Shown here: positions 12,717 through 24,474 of the stretch, piece after piece | Numbering within the stretch: position 1 is the stretch's first letter | How the letters are laid out: each line of letters begins with the position of its first letter | Source of the DNA: Gnetum montanum | Lineage: Eukaryota > Streptophyta > Gnetopsida > Gnetales > Gnetaceae | Length of the DNA: 62,000 bases | Direction of reading: 5' to 3' | NCBI GenBank assembly: GCA_015680685.1 | Contig: MNCI01022277.1 | Span: forward strand, 489,005 to 551,004 | The notes under the pieces: generated by a model | What the model was told of the DNA's origin: nothing | Seen by the model: the letters and a program-made list of their open reading frames with translations, nothing else | The model's database searches: none | Program-made: the position numbers and the translations under genes

Positions 12717-12857
12717 ACTAACATCTATATAATGAAACACTATATAATGAAACACATGAAGTTACTAACATCTATATAATGAAACACTATATAATGAAAC
12801 ACATGAAGTTACTAACATCTATATAATGAAACACTATATAATGAAACACATGAAGTT
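12717..12857. repeat. Exact tandem repeat, 3 x 47 bp
   Basis: Three copies of a 47-bp unit start at 12717, 12764 and 12811 and appear identical. Each unit itself contains two copies of TATATAATGAAACAC. The identity contrasts with the decay around it and implies recent expansion. Confidence 0.85.
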
Positions 12858-13559
12858 ACAAGTTCAATTCTAGTGGGTGATGTTAAATTATAAAGTTTTA
12901 ACTGGACTATATATCATTAGATTATCGAAGAAAGAGTCTAGAGAAAAAGCCCAATATTTTTGAGGATACCTTTTCACGTGACCAATCTTGAAAAACTTGC
13001 CCTCTAGAATAGGAAAAAGATCAAGCTTGAGTTATAAAGTTCTAATTGAACTATATATCTTGGGGCGTACCTATATTACAATTATTTAAGGAGTCCAACA
13101 CTCCAAAATTATACGTGGAAGCATTATATATCATAAGCAAGTTCTAAAGGGTTGGAAGGCTTTATATATAATGGAGAAATGATGCAACAATCAAACTTAG
13201 ACAATTCAAGACCAAAACTCAAGTCGCACATGCAATATTTTTAGAAGCTAATTTCTTGCCATTGGAAATTCAAGCAATGTATCAATTTTAAACATTCTAT
13301 TTGGCTTATAAAAATTGCAATAAAACCTTAGGAGAGATTATCTTGAAAATCTTAGCAACAAGGGTAGTGCTATGAAAGAACATCGTGGTAACAAAAATGG
13401 GGCATTGAAAATATTGATATGATAGTAAATTCAAATCAAGCTTAAAACCAGTTAAGCAGAAAGTTTTAGAGCAATGGAAAAATGAGGCAAAGTACAAAAA
13501 AAAAATCAACTTTATTAGCAAACCATTATAGCTGACAAGCATGATGAAGCAAAATATCT
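12858..13559. other. AT-rich region with SINE-tail-like copies
   Basis: Contains the phrase CTATATATCTTGGGGCGTAC (near 13050-13070) and a related ACTGGACTATATATC near 12900. The same phrase follows the SINE-like copy at 13940-14110, so these are probably SINE tails or fragments. No gene is seen. Confidence 0.35.
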
Positions 13560-13720
13560 TCCTATGGCATCCAATATGAGGTGTTGGATCGAAAGCTTTT
13601 TTTCAACAATATTTACTCCCAAGACATATAGTCATATAAGAATTTTATAACTCAAAATCAAACCCATAATTCGGTACTTCCAAATCAAAAGTCTTACCAT
13701 TAGGCTAACACTTCATTGTT
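13560..13720 (-). repeat. tRNA-derived SINE-like element, copy 1
   Basis: Minus-strand A-box-like TTAGCCTAATGGTAAG (13708-13693) and B-box-like GGGTTTGATTT (13665-13655) stand in tRNA-like spacing, followed by a GAGTTATAAAATTCTTATAT tail resembling the other copies. The arrangement is that of a tRNA-derived SINE. Confidence 0.5.
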
Positions 13721-13939
13721 TGTAAGAATGGAATCATAACACCTCTAAGTTAAACTGGAAAATGAAATAATGTACAACATGAAGTTAAAACATGCTAATC
13801 ATGTTTAATATAGGTAAGGGTCTTCAAATGTTTACTTACATCCATTGAGACTCCTTGCACCTAGTAGAATTTGGTATTGAAACCTCGAAAAAATTATAAT
13901 ATAAGTACACCCCCAAGATACATAGTTCGATTACAATAA

Positions 13940-14110
13940 TGAGGTGTTAGCTTAGCAGTAAGATACTTGATTTGGAAGCTCCATATTATGGGTTTGATTT
14001 TGGTAGGAAATGCTAAGTTATATGAAGTTCTTATTGGAATATATATCTTGGGGTGTACCTATATTTTTTATATAAAGTCCTAATTGGACTATATATCTTG
14101 GGTTGTATCT
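13940..14110 (+). repeat. tRNA-derived SINE-like element, copy 2
   Basis: Plus-strand A-box-like TTAGCTTAGCAGTAAG (13947-13962) and B-box-like GGGTTTGATTTTG (13990-14002), then a tail with two copies of an ATATATCTTGGG.TGTA phrase. Clearly related to copy 1, in inverted orientation. Confidence 0.5.
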
Positions 14111-14164
14111 ATGTTTTACTTATTTCAAGTTCCAACATCGCTGCATGTGGCACCCCCCCACCCC

Positions 14165-14285
14165 CATCATTATCAAACCCATGACTTGGAGCAATCAAAT
14201 CAAGAGTCTTACCACTATGCTACGCAATAAAATCGAACCTATGACCTGAGGTTAATAGGCCAAGACCCTTATTACAAGACTAACA
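14165..14285 (-). repeat. Two adjacent tRNA-derived SINE-like heads
   Basis: On the minus strand, one head has A-box-like TTAGTCTTGTAATAAGG (14283-14267) and B-box AGGTTCGATTTT (14240-14229). The next has A-box-like TAGCATAGTGGTAAG (14222-14208) and B-box-like GGGTTTGA (14180-14173). They look like two truncated copies back to back. Confidence 0.45.
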
Positions 14286-14879
14286 TCTTTTATGCATATC
14301 TATATGAGTTATTCAAGCTATAACATGTTCAAATTATATTGGACAAATGTATTATACTTAGGATTTATGACTACTAATGTATTTTACACAAGTGTATTTA
14401 TCTAACAAATCTTTTGAATCTAGACAAACATAATAAATTTTTAGTTTCACATAATGCTAATCACTTAATGCATCTTATATTAATATTATACTTTTCTAAC
14501 ATATTTGAAAAGTGGGATAAAATACAAGAATAGATCATATACATCTACCTCTTATAACCTCAATTTAAGCCTTTTATTTGAAATAGCTAAGGAAGTAACC
14601 ATTTATAAAAATTGTTATTTTTTAAGTATGATTTTTATATTTAGAGTTTTAACGAGAACTTTTATTATTGATACAATCTTCTGAACAGTTTTTGCTTTTG
14701 AAATTTCTTTTATGAAATCCCTAGTTGATAAGTATTCAACAAATTTTATAAAAAACGTTATAAAATTGGTGTGATCACAAATCAGATCAAAGGAAACATA
14801 ACATTTTACTTACTTTTATTAATGTTATGAAAAGTACAATACCCTCATCTACTCTTATATTCCTCCTCTACAATCTATC
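14286..14879. other. AT-rich sequence, nothing recognised
   Basis: Very AT-rich with no protein-like frame, RNA gene or repeat visible. Confidence 0.4.
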
Positions 14880-15771
14880 ACATACTATTATATTCCTTGA
14901 TCAATCGCGATTTGCCAGGCCCCGATATCAAGTACACAATATTGGGTACGTGATATCGCAACCTAGATACGATATCGTGATTCTTGTGTTAGCCTATAAA
15001 TATAGCACTCAAGTGCACAAGAGGGACTCATTAGGAAATCTTTTAGTCATTCTTTGAGTCAATCATTTTTCTCAGTCTTTAGTTAGTTTTTAGTTTTTAG
15101 TTTTCAGTTCTTTCCAAGTGCATGCCCCCAAAGTGATACTTGTAATTGTATGGAACCCTTGTTCGAGTGTGATGTACTTGGACATGCACACGATCGACAA
15201 TAAAGATCAAGATTACTCCATCATTGCAGCATTCACTTAGCTTTTAATTTGTTTTACTTATTTATTATTTATTGTTGTTTCCTTAGTTAATATTTCTTTT
15301 ATCATCATTTACTATTTTTGTTGTTAATGCAAAATGAGTACGCCTTAATCACGAACATTTAAGTGTAACAACATGGTAACCCAGTAGCGTATCGAGTAGT
15401 GCTTCGAGTGATGTGTTCTTGCTAATCCCAGAAGTAGTACATGAAGTTCAAGGTGCATACAAACGATTAGGGATGGATGCTCATTGCACTTAGGTTATCT
15501 TAGATCTTATTTCCTTTTGCCCATTAGCTTGATTAAGTTATCTCTTGTTGTCCTTAAGAGTATCATAGTAGTAGGGAACACATCATACACCTCACTCTAG
15601 ACTAAACCATACATGACAAAGCAAATACTAGTCCAAGTGGAAAAATAGCGAACTATGATCAACATATAACTATCTAAGTGCTACAACTAGTCCATCCACA
15701 AAGTTTGACCAGATCGTGCATACACACTCGTATTCATATGGTTGAGCATAGGGGTACCTCGTCGCTCATCA
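14880..15771 (+). repeat. 5' LTR of element A
   Basis: Homologous in layout to the LTRs at 970-1972 and 23390-24288: GATATC-type motifs at 14922-14980, TATA box 14995-15002, AATAAA at 15199-15204, and terminus ...CTCATCA at 15771. The terminus is followed directly by a primer-binding site. The 5' boundary is approximate. Confidence 0.65.
14995..15002 (+). promoter_or_regulatory. TATA box of LTR A
   Basis: TATAAATA, 197 bases before the AATAAA at 15199, as in the two sister LTRs. Confidence 0.55.
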
Positions 15772-15772
15772 T

Positions 15773-15790
15773 TGGCACCATTGCCAAGGA
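15773..15790 (+). promoter_or_regulatory. Primer-binding site of element A
   Basis: TGGCACCATTGCCAAGGA lies one base after the LTR end. It matches the common plant Ty3/gypsy PBS form TGGCGCCGTTGCCGGGGA (usually assigned to tRNA-Asp, Athila-type), differing only by G-to-A changes typical of decayed methylated DNA. Confidence 0.7.
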
Positions 15791-15905
15791 TGGTGCTAGT
15801 TATCTAGATTAGTTATATCATACAAGATTGCAGTAACAAGGTATTAATGACATATCCTTCAGAAAAAGAAATTAAATTCAATTAAGTCACAAACAATTCA
15901 CGACA

Positions 15906-18280
15906 ATGTCTCTTTCATAAGGCAGCGATAACGCAACATCTAGCGAGACAATTCATTGGAGAACCAACAAAATTTATGATGAAGAAGAAGTTTGGAGTAC
16001 TCAATCTTATGCAAGAGTTTCATATGTTCATGGACATCCCAATAATACTCAAGGACTTTTGTCATCCAACTCAAACACCTCTAGTGAAGATGGGACATCC
16101 CCTAGAGTGAGGGGGCATGTAAGGCCTGGGTCCTTCTTAATGGTTGGCAAGAGTACATTAGGAGATGATTGGGAGACCTACAAAAGTCATGATGAGTCTT
16201 CCAGTTCCCTCTCTTCCTCTGCTCTTTCAATGTCAGGGTGAGACATGGATGACTATTCCTTAAGGAATCAACATAGAAATAAAAATTGAACCCACAGGCA
16301 AAATCAGGAACGCCAACATGAACATAGACAACATCATCCCAACACTTGAACTCACAACCTATTTAGCGATGATGAACCCCTACTGGCCACTAAGAGCCTA
16401 ATGTATATAACACAGGCCATTCATATATCTAGTAGGCATGGAAAGGAAAGTCGTCTACCTAGGCTTGACTTAAAAAACTTTCCTAAGTTCTTAGGAGGCT
16501 ATGATTTAGCTCTGCAACATCATTTACAAGCCTTCTATGATGCCTATGCATGGACCAACATTGAGAATGGGTGGAAAAGGCTTAATCTCTTCCCTATGAT
16601 ACTCGTTGGCCAAGAAAAAGTGTGGTACAGGTCTTTAAAACCAAATTCAATTCGTCGTTGGCCTACAATGGTAAAACTCTTCAATGAAAGATATCAAATC
16701 TGTGCAAGAGTGTCAACCTTGAGGAGACAAATCCAAGAGTGGAAAAAGGGCAACATGAATCCTTGGACATGGCCTTAGAAAGATATTAATATTTGTTAAA
16801 TAAATGCCCATGCCATGGGTTCTCTAAGAAAAGGCTAATGTATCACATCATGGATGGGCTTCGTAATGAAACAAGGGAGACCCTAAGGATGTATGCCCTA
16901 GGTCAACTATATGAACTATGAACCCACCAATTTTAAGAGCATATTAATAAAGTAGTAAGAAGAAGGAGAAATAGCCAAAGGGGAGAATGTTGAAAAATCT
17001 CAGCAAGACCAACCTCTTGAAGTAATGAAGGTCCATAATTATGAAGAGGAGAAATCAGCTCACCTCAAGGAGGTGAAACCATCCCCATCTTTGCCAATAC
17101 TGAAATCACTAGATGAAATCAAGGCAAATATCAACAAGATGATGGAGTGGTTGCATGAAAAATGTGGAGAATATGTAGACATTATTAGAGGGAGACCCAC
17201 ACAAGATAACTTTGATGACCAAAACAAATAGAGGATACCAAACTTAGAAATAGGACAAAACACCATTCGACAATCAGAAAGAAGGGTTGAAGAAAATGAG
17301 GATAGGGGCTCAACCACAATTCATAAGTATCCATGCACTGTTTGTTTGTACGATCACCCCAAAGGCCAATGCCCAATCTTTTCATATCTACATGAGCATT
17401 GGAGAAGAATGCTACATCCAAATTTCATACAAAAGTACTATGCTTAACCACGGTTGCAAAATCCTCAATTGTGGGGGAGGCCATCGCCAAATTGGCCACA
17501 CCCTTTGTATCACTCGAAACCAAGTGCTTATTATGTTCAACACCCTATTTCTCCAAATGGATCAACATCCTCTACTTCACCTCATCATTATCACTCTCCT
17601 AAGTATCATCAACCCATGCCCTCTCCTATGGGATTACCAACTCATGTTCCTTACACTCCTCCTTACTCTCAATATTCTCATCCTTCATCTCCTTCTACAT
17701 CGCCACCAATTGTATCGAAAGGTTTTGCACCACAGCACCAACGAATAAACATTACTTGTGCTACTACTGTCAATAGCAGTGGGAGTCCTCCATAACGTCG
17801 AAAGCATCCTTTCTTTAGACATGGCCATAGAAAGAGACAACATAGTTCTGAAACCCCTGCATCCTCCAACTCAACACAAGCCCAACGCTGTGATGCATCT
17901 TCCTCTTCAAACTCAACACCTCCTGTTACCTTACCTAGGCCACCAATCAATACTCCAACAACCATGCAGCCCAATGAATATAACAATGTGAGGAGACATA
18001 TAGATCCTTGCATACCATCTTATGGTCATGAGTGCCATAGTGGATCAGCTTCTTCTCACATGACCACATCTTATAATCTACCCCACTATGCCTACTTTTA
18101 TCAAGTGTGTGAACCCCAATTTGGGTACATCCCTACCACTACATCAAAAGATACCCAATGGTTTGGATATGATTAGACCCCAATATTCCCAACATGTATG
18201 GATCCTAATTTTCCATTTATTAATTCTCGCCATGATCAAAGGTTTAGTCATGGGTGATACCCCCCATTCTAACAAGTAGA
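15906..18280 (+). pseudogene. gag of element A (Athila-like Ty3/gypsy)
   Basis: Frames at 16059-16241, 16401-16778, 17025-17231, about 17290-17450 and 17454-18176 together read as one gag. An acidic Ser-rich N-terminus is followed by the capsid-type region (LDLKNFPKFLGGYD, then WYRSLKPNSIRRWPTMVKLF and DGLRNETRETLRMYALGQL near 16854-16910). Next comes a zinc knuckle of form CX2CX3HX4C at 17334-17372 and a long Pro/Ser/His/Tyr-rich tail to 18176. Element B's gag has the same order. Gag packages the RNA in virus-like particles. Several stops and frameshifts break it. No protease or RT follows: the tail runs straight into 3' non-coding sequence like that of B. Confidence 0.75.
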
Positions 18281-19430
18281 ATTAGTAAATGTTTTTCCAT
18301 TTCTTTGGTTTTACAATTTTGTTTTTTAATTTTTTGTTTTCTAATTTCTTGTTTTTCAATTAATTGTTTTATCTTTTTATGGGTGATCTCATTTGCGAAT
18401 AAAATACTCATGTAACTAGTCAGTTGAGGTGTTGTTCTATGTTATTAAGTCACAAGTGACTAATTATTTGGACAGTGAGCCCACAACATTCATCCACCCA
18501 TTCTATTAATAAGAGGTTCTTACTTTGGGTATGATGATATTCTTGTTATCATCAAAACTTAAAGTAACTTTGTACTCATTATGCCCAGAGCGAAGAGTGG
18601 TGAACTAAGAGAGAATGGCAAGGGTGTGACATCAAGGGGGACTTCTGGATTCTCCTTAGTGACATCTGTATGTGCTATTATGCATAGATCTAACAAAAAA
18701 TGGGAGTAAGAGTGATAATAAAAGCACTCAAGAAAGGAACGCATTGTTGTTCTAGGGGTTCCCACTAGAAATACATGCACCCATGCCTGAAGGTTGGTGG
18801 CTTCTCCGAATCGCCATTGGAAAAGACAAGTGCAAAAGCAGCTAAAAGAAGAAAGCCAAGAAGAAAAAGAAAAGAAAGAAGAGAAGCAGAAAAGAAAAAC
18901 TCAAGAAAAAAGTGCTGCAGACAAATTCAAATCACTCCTCCCTTGCACAAAAGGCCAAGTGCTCGTACACTTTACTATCATGATGCTCTTATGGTTGTCT
19001 ATCATTGGGATGAAACAATGCGATGTCACTGATCAGAGGTATGGACTTGGTTTTGATCTTGGAGTGAAAGGCTAATGGTACTTTAATCATGCACAACACC
19101 TAGGATTCATTGTGCCCAGGGTAAGTTACCTCACGTTCTGATCTCTACAATCCCTTCTACAATTCGTCTCATCCCACGATCCAAGTACTTTTAACTTGTG
19201 TCTTGTGTGGCATAAAATTGGTACCTCATCGCAATGGTACTTAACATGTGTGTGTTTTATTGCATAGGTGCAGGTTGCATTTAACCCTTCTAGTACCTAT
19301 AGACATTTTAAGGTGTGGTTACACAAGGGAATTATAGGTTGGAACTTGCTTTGGGGAGGACCCACTTGTGTGACCTTTGTAATTTGTACTTGTGGCACAC
19401 CACCACATCATTCTAAGTTGCCAACATAGA
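18281..19430 (+). mobile_element. 3' non-coding region of element A
   Basis: Segments match the 3' region of element B (30.6-32.0 kb): a GTGAGCCCACAACATTCATC-type stretch (about 18476) and the TGCTTTGGGGAGGACCCACT motif at 19347-19366. Two overlapping Lys/Arg-rich frames at 18775-19075 (for example AKRRKPRRKRKERREAEKK) lie here; no family is recognised and they could be chance from A/G-rich DNA. No 3' LTR of element A was identified to the right. Confidence 0.5.
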
Positions 19431-19870
19431 TTTTGAAAGTTTGTGTAGATGGAGTATTCATTAAACATAGGGAGTGTTAAAATATAATCAAAAAATTAAT
19501 ATACAATTATTAGTTTCATATGTTAAAAGTCTTAAAGATACAAGGGATATAATAAGAACCATTGCACCAGTTCACAAGGTACAGAGTTCTATAAAGTGAA
19601 CAATGTTAGGTGACTAAAGAAAATGAAACTGAAAGGTAATTGTGATTTTCCAGTATAGATTTCCAAGGTTTGTATGGATAGAGTATTCATTAAACAAACA
19701 AAACTAATACTTGAAGGTGTAAAAATATACTCACAAAATTAATATACACCCACTAGTTTCATAAGTTAACAATCATAAAGATACCAAGGGACATAACCAG
19801 AACCATTGCACCAATTCACAAAGTACAAAGTTCTATAAAGTGAACAATGTTAATTGGCCAAAGAAAATAA
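19424..19870. repeat. Tandem duplication, unit about 230 bp
   Basis: The block starting near 19424 (with GAGTATTCATTAAAC and TTCTATAAAGTGAACAATGT) recurs from about 19653 with moderate divergence. A partial third copy (TCAACATAGACTACAAAAGT) begins near 20058. No coding content is recognised. Confidence 0.7.
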
Positions 19871-20335
19871 AATAAATTGTGGAGTAAAAATGGAAGGTTA
19901 TACATCAATTAAAGATGTGATTGTGTGATGTATCCATATGTTGGAACTCACAAAAAAATCTGAGTATTCAAAGGAAACATAATTAAAAAGATGTTAGGGC
20001 ACCTAGACACTAAAGAAGTGTCACCTAGCAAAAGTCAAAGAGATTAAAGGTAGCTATGAGTTATCAACATAGACTACAAAAGTGTGTGGACTAAGTATCT
20101 ACAAAGTAGAACCCACAAAGTCATGTGGAAGACTATATTGATCAAAGATAAAAGGTTGGCAAGTGACAAAATCACCAAAGGCTCAAAAGAGTCGAGTCTC
20201 ACTAACAAGACCAAGTTAGGGGAATTCCAAGTCATGAGTATTTGTGAATGAACTCACAAAACATTGATTATATTAAACAACTCACATCCAAGAAAAACAT
20301 TCACGGAATTATGAAATATTGATTATGATATAAGT

Positions 20336-21110
20336 ATGCTTATCTACAAAAGTCAATAGAACAATTGTTAAGTTATCTTCCTAAGATCCTGGTACTTGGA
20401 GTAATTGATGAAATGAAAAACCAAATTCCAACACACAGCAACATCTATTTAATATATAGTTGAGGTCTCATATGCTATAATTATAAATGATTTTATAAAG
20501 TCTCTACTTCTCCAGTTGATTAGATTTTCTTCAATGAACCACGCATGGCTTGCATTTTTCTATATTGTTTTAGCTTGTTTCATCATCAACTACAATAGTG
20601 CTGAAACTGAAACTGAGGTTTTATTACATCCAAAGACCCAAAGAATCTATTTAATAGGGATAACACCAATTTTTAAGTTATGTTATTTAACAAACATGGT
20701 CCTATTACATCCAAAGACCCAAGGGATCTATTTAACAAGTATAGGTTTTATGGTTATCTAGAAAAGTCAAAAGAACAATTGTTAAGTTATCTCCCTAAGA
20801 TCTTGGTAATTGGAGTTATCCATGAGATAAAAAACCAAACTCCAACACACAATGACATCTATTTGATATATAGCTAAGGTCTCACATGCTAGAATTACAA
20901 ATGATTTTATAAAGTCTTTACTTCTCTAGTTGATTTTCTTTAACGAACCACACATGGCTTGCACTTTTCTTAATTTTTTTTTTGCTTGTTTCAAGATATT
21001 TTGAATCACACTAATTTCATAATCACTTGAAATAGTGTTGAAACTAAGGTTTTATTACATCCAAATACCCAAAGATCTATTTAACAGGCATAATGATAAT
21101 TTTCAAGAAA
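20336..21110. repeat. Tandem duplication, unit about 413 bp
   Basis: The block at 20336-20600 (AGAACAATTGTTAAGTTATC...AACCACGCATGGCTTGCA) repeats from about 20749 to 21000. A shorter phrase, TTACATCCAAAGACCCAA followed by GATCTATTTAA, occurs near 20624, 20706 and 21055. Small frames at 20516-20877 are products of this repeat and not supported as genes. Confidence 0.7.
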
Positions 21111-23389
21111 TAGAAAGAGAATACATAGTGGTTGAGAAAATGACTAATTTGAGGCCTCTTGTACACGATATGTTGGAATTTTTTTGAGCTTTAAAAGTGC
21201 ACGTTAATGTGCAAAAATGCTCTGCTCATCATGCTCACGCATCTTTTGGTTGTGCAGCTACAGTTCTCATAAAACTTATCAAATAAATGTGCTGTTGAAA
21301 TTTTTTCCAATTTGCTTGAAGTTAACAATAAAATGTGGATAAAATACACATGTTAACACATATACATAAATCTATCTTAGAGCCAAATATTTCTATGATT
21401 AAACTTAGCCAAAAAAAAAAAAGCATTCATATAGATTTTTTTAATGTCATGTACAATGAAGCATTTTCATGCACACTCAACAAATTTTTGCGGTGGAAAA
21501 GTCAAATGCATATGCACACTCACTTTTAAATCATGTGTGAGGGGCATGAGTCACAATAGGTAATGTCTTTGAAATAGATATATAACTAAAATACATAGGA
21601 ATTAGCTTTTAAGGTATAATGGCTAGTAAAGAACTATATAAAGAAATATACAAATAAAATTAAGAATTAATGTTAAAACTATAAAATTTTACAAACATGT
21701 AAAAATAAGAAATAAGTATAGGATTTGGTTAAACTTTATTTAATTAATGTTTATTAAAACAAGCCACCAAGGTAAGTAAGTAAAACAACCCTAATCTATA
21801 TTAACATTATTAGAATGGATTTTAACTTCATGAGCTTCTCTAATTTTTCCATTGATAAAATTATCCATAATGCAAAGAACTTTCCTCTCTTATATTGCTT
21901 TTCATGTTTTAAGGAAATGTTGTCCTTTACATGTTCTACAAGATGTTATTTAGAAGATCTATTGTGTTTCATGTTTTTTAAGTGTTCCTTTTTGTCCATT
22001 TAAAAGGTTCTAGTAGTTTCATCATTGTAACATTTTCCACATGAACAACAGAGTTTGTAAACACCACTGGACTTTATAAAATATATCAAAGATTTTCCTT
22101 CTTTCAAAACAATCTAAGGACTCACCAATATGATTGTTTCACCAAGTTTATTGACAAATTGTATGTCTTAGATCTTGTTAACCTACATGATTGAAATAAA
22201 TACAATAACTACCAAGTACTATATGGTTAGCTGGCCAATTTTCCCTCATCTTATCTTGTTTGGCTCTCATTTTCCCCATTCATGAGAAAATCAAATAGTT
22301 ACAACCTGCGAATCATTTTGAATACTAAATTCAATCCTTCAAAGGTTCAAATGGCAGCATGCAAGAGGATTAGCCCATTTCCAATTTTCTTTCTCTTTCT
22401 TTTTCTAATATGTGAACACTTGACTTTTTCCTAGGATAGCTCAAGATGAACAAATAAAGAAATTTGCAACTTGTCAAACTCTTGTAGCAGAACTCCACCA
22501 TTTCCTATTTTGGATTATTTTCAATCTCACTATCTCACATCTTTAGTATCCTTGCTATTCCAATGTCTTAATTTTTAAACAAAATTTCATATTTTTAATA
22601 ACATTGTTAGACTGGACTTGAAACCAAGCAACCATAGTTGCTTGATGTGCCTTTCCACTGAATGGACTTAACAAAAATGCAAGAAGCATAAACAAGGCCA
22701 AGAAATAGGAGCACAACCACCATCATTTAGAAGATGTGGTTACTGCCTAGATTGAAGATCTTCCAACTACCATGTAAGGCATCTAGTGTAACTGCAACAT
22801 TATAGGAATGGCAACATGATCCTAAGATCCACTTTATGACCTTTAGGTATCCCCTCCAAAGCAACAAAAATGACACCTTACAAATCCTTAAATCCTAACA
22901 TATGCCATTCAAGGATGCTGAATTTAATTAGAAATATTTATGTGTCAAATAATAACTAAACTACACCACTATCATTGTTGGGTAAGCACACTTACACTTG
23001 CTATGGAAAGTCCCCCATATTGTTAAGTCATTTCCTTCGTACATATTTACAAAATAAACCAGCAGAAGACCAGATATTTTAAAAAAACTAATAAATAGAG
23101 CTAATAATGAAAGAGGCGATAGGACATTAACCATTCATCATTGTTTTCAAAATAATTTGAAATTCATTTTATGGTACTCTTCTATATATCAAAAACAAAT
23201 TGGAGAATTCTTAAAGTGTGTATTGTTTTATATGAGTAATTTTGCATCAATTTACATTTGAAATTACTCAACTTCAGTTTATTTTGAAGTTACTTATAAT
23301 GTATTCGAACCTGATAACTCAGGAAATGTAGAAATGCTCTAGATGATTAATGCAAAAGAATTGCTTGACATGCTCACTAATTGTTTCAT
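21111..23389. other. AT-rich region without recognisable features
   Basis: No gene, RNA or clear repeat could be supported. Short frames near 21335 and 21815 lack family motifs. Confidence 0.45.
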
Positions 23390-24288
23390 CAGTGATGAAG
23401 TGTTCAGTCGTAATGTCGATTAGGCCATGTTAATGAAGCCCTGTTGATGCAGCCATGGTGACGTAACTCTGTTGACATATCCATCCATGCATTAAGATGA
23501 CCTCGTTAACGTAGAGTCTATCTCGAGCTATAAATATGCACACACCTGCCGCATTTATGGCATCATTTGGAGTAGTTGTAGTGAAACTCTTGCAGTTTGT
23601 TCCTGTAAGAGTTAGAATATTTTCCAAGTGCCCGCAGTAGGTGTGAGAAAGGTGTACAACTCTTTATTCAAGCACTAATGTACCTGAGCCCATTGGTGTG
23701 ACCGACAATAAAGATGAGCTTTTTGAGCATTCCTTGCAACATTTGGATTTAATCACTTAAGCATTTTAATAGTTTAATATTTCAATGCTTTAATAATTTT
23801 AGAAGCTTTTATTATTATCACTTTACTTTTATTGTCCTTTCATATTTTATGAGAACCATAGGCACGACCATCTCAAACATATATCAAACACTTGGTAACC
23901 CAGTGACACTTCACGTCTAGTAACCCAGTAGTGGTTAGGGTATGCTCAAGATGTGCATGGAAGATGGGATCGGTTGCTTATGCTAGGGAGAGTTAAGCGA
24001 TAGAGTAAAACAATTATAAATTACACAACTTTCCATTCCCTATAATTAAAGAATTAGACCTTAAAAGATAAAAAAGAAAATCAATAAAAATCATTTGCCT
24101 CAATCTCACTTAACCATTGCTTTAGAACATCACAAGTGAGGTTGTGAAGATAACGACCGTTCTAACTAAGGTTTTGCTGGCTAGATTTCGGTGTATGCAA
24201 GTGCTTGTACTCTACGAACTTTGATCAAGTCATGAGTTAATGCCCATGATTCCTATGGTTGGCCATAGGGGTATCTTGCCACTCATCA
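23390..24288 (+). repeat. 5' LTR of element B
   Basis: TATA box at 23529-23536, AGAATATTTTCCAAGTGC near 23613, AATAAA at 23707-23712, and terminus ...CTCATCA at 24288 followed by a PBS. These match LTR 1 closely (both share TAGAATATTTTCCA.GTGCC and AATAAAGATGAGCTTT). Unlike LTR 1 it lacks the GATATC palindrome array. The 5' boundary is approximate. Confidence 0.65.
23529..23536 (+). promoter_or_regulatory. TATA box of LTR B
   Basis: TATAAATA, 178 bases before the AATAAA at 23707, matching the sister LTRs. Confidence 0.55.
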
Positions 24289-24289
24289 T

Positions 24290-24307
24290 TGGCATCGTTT
24301 CCAGGAA
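24290..24307 (+). promoter_or_regulatory. Primer-binding site of element B
   Basis: TGGCATCGTTTCCAGGAA follows the LTR end by one base. It is a decayed form of the same TGGCGCCGTTGCC-type PBS as in element A. Confidence 0.65.
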
Positions 24308-24474
24308 CTGTTAGTCTTACATGCGCTATCTAGTCTTAGCAAGATCATCATTCACTTCATTGGAATGGACCCAGGATAGTGAAATCTACGCACACTAGGT
24401 AGTTTAAGTAAAAGAATAAGGCACACCATTTTAATTGTTAGTTAACATCAAAAATGTATTCTTCTCACAGGCGA

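Noticed and set aside
13940-14002. Genuine tRNA gene
   Set aside because: A- and B-box-like motifs exist, but acceptor and anticodon stems do not pair, and several related decayed copies lie nearby.
18775-19075. Lys/Arg-rich protein gene in the 3' region of element A
   Set aside because: Two overlapping frames are both open because the DNA is A/G-rich; no homologous frame in element B.
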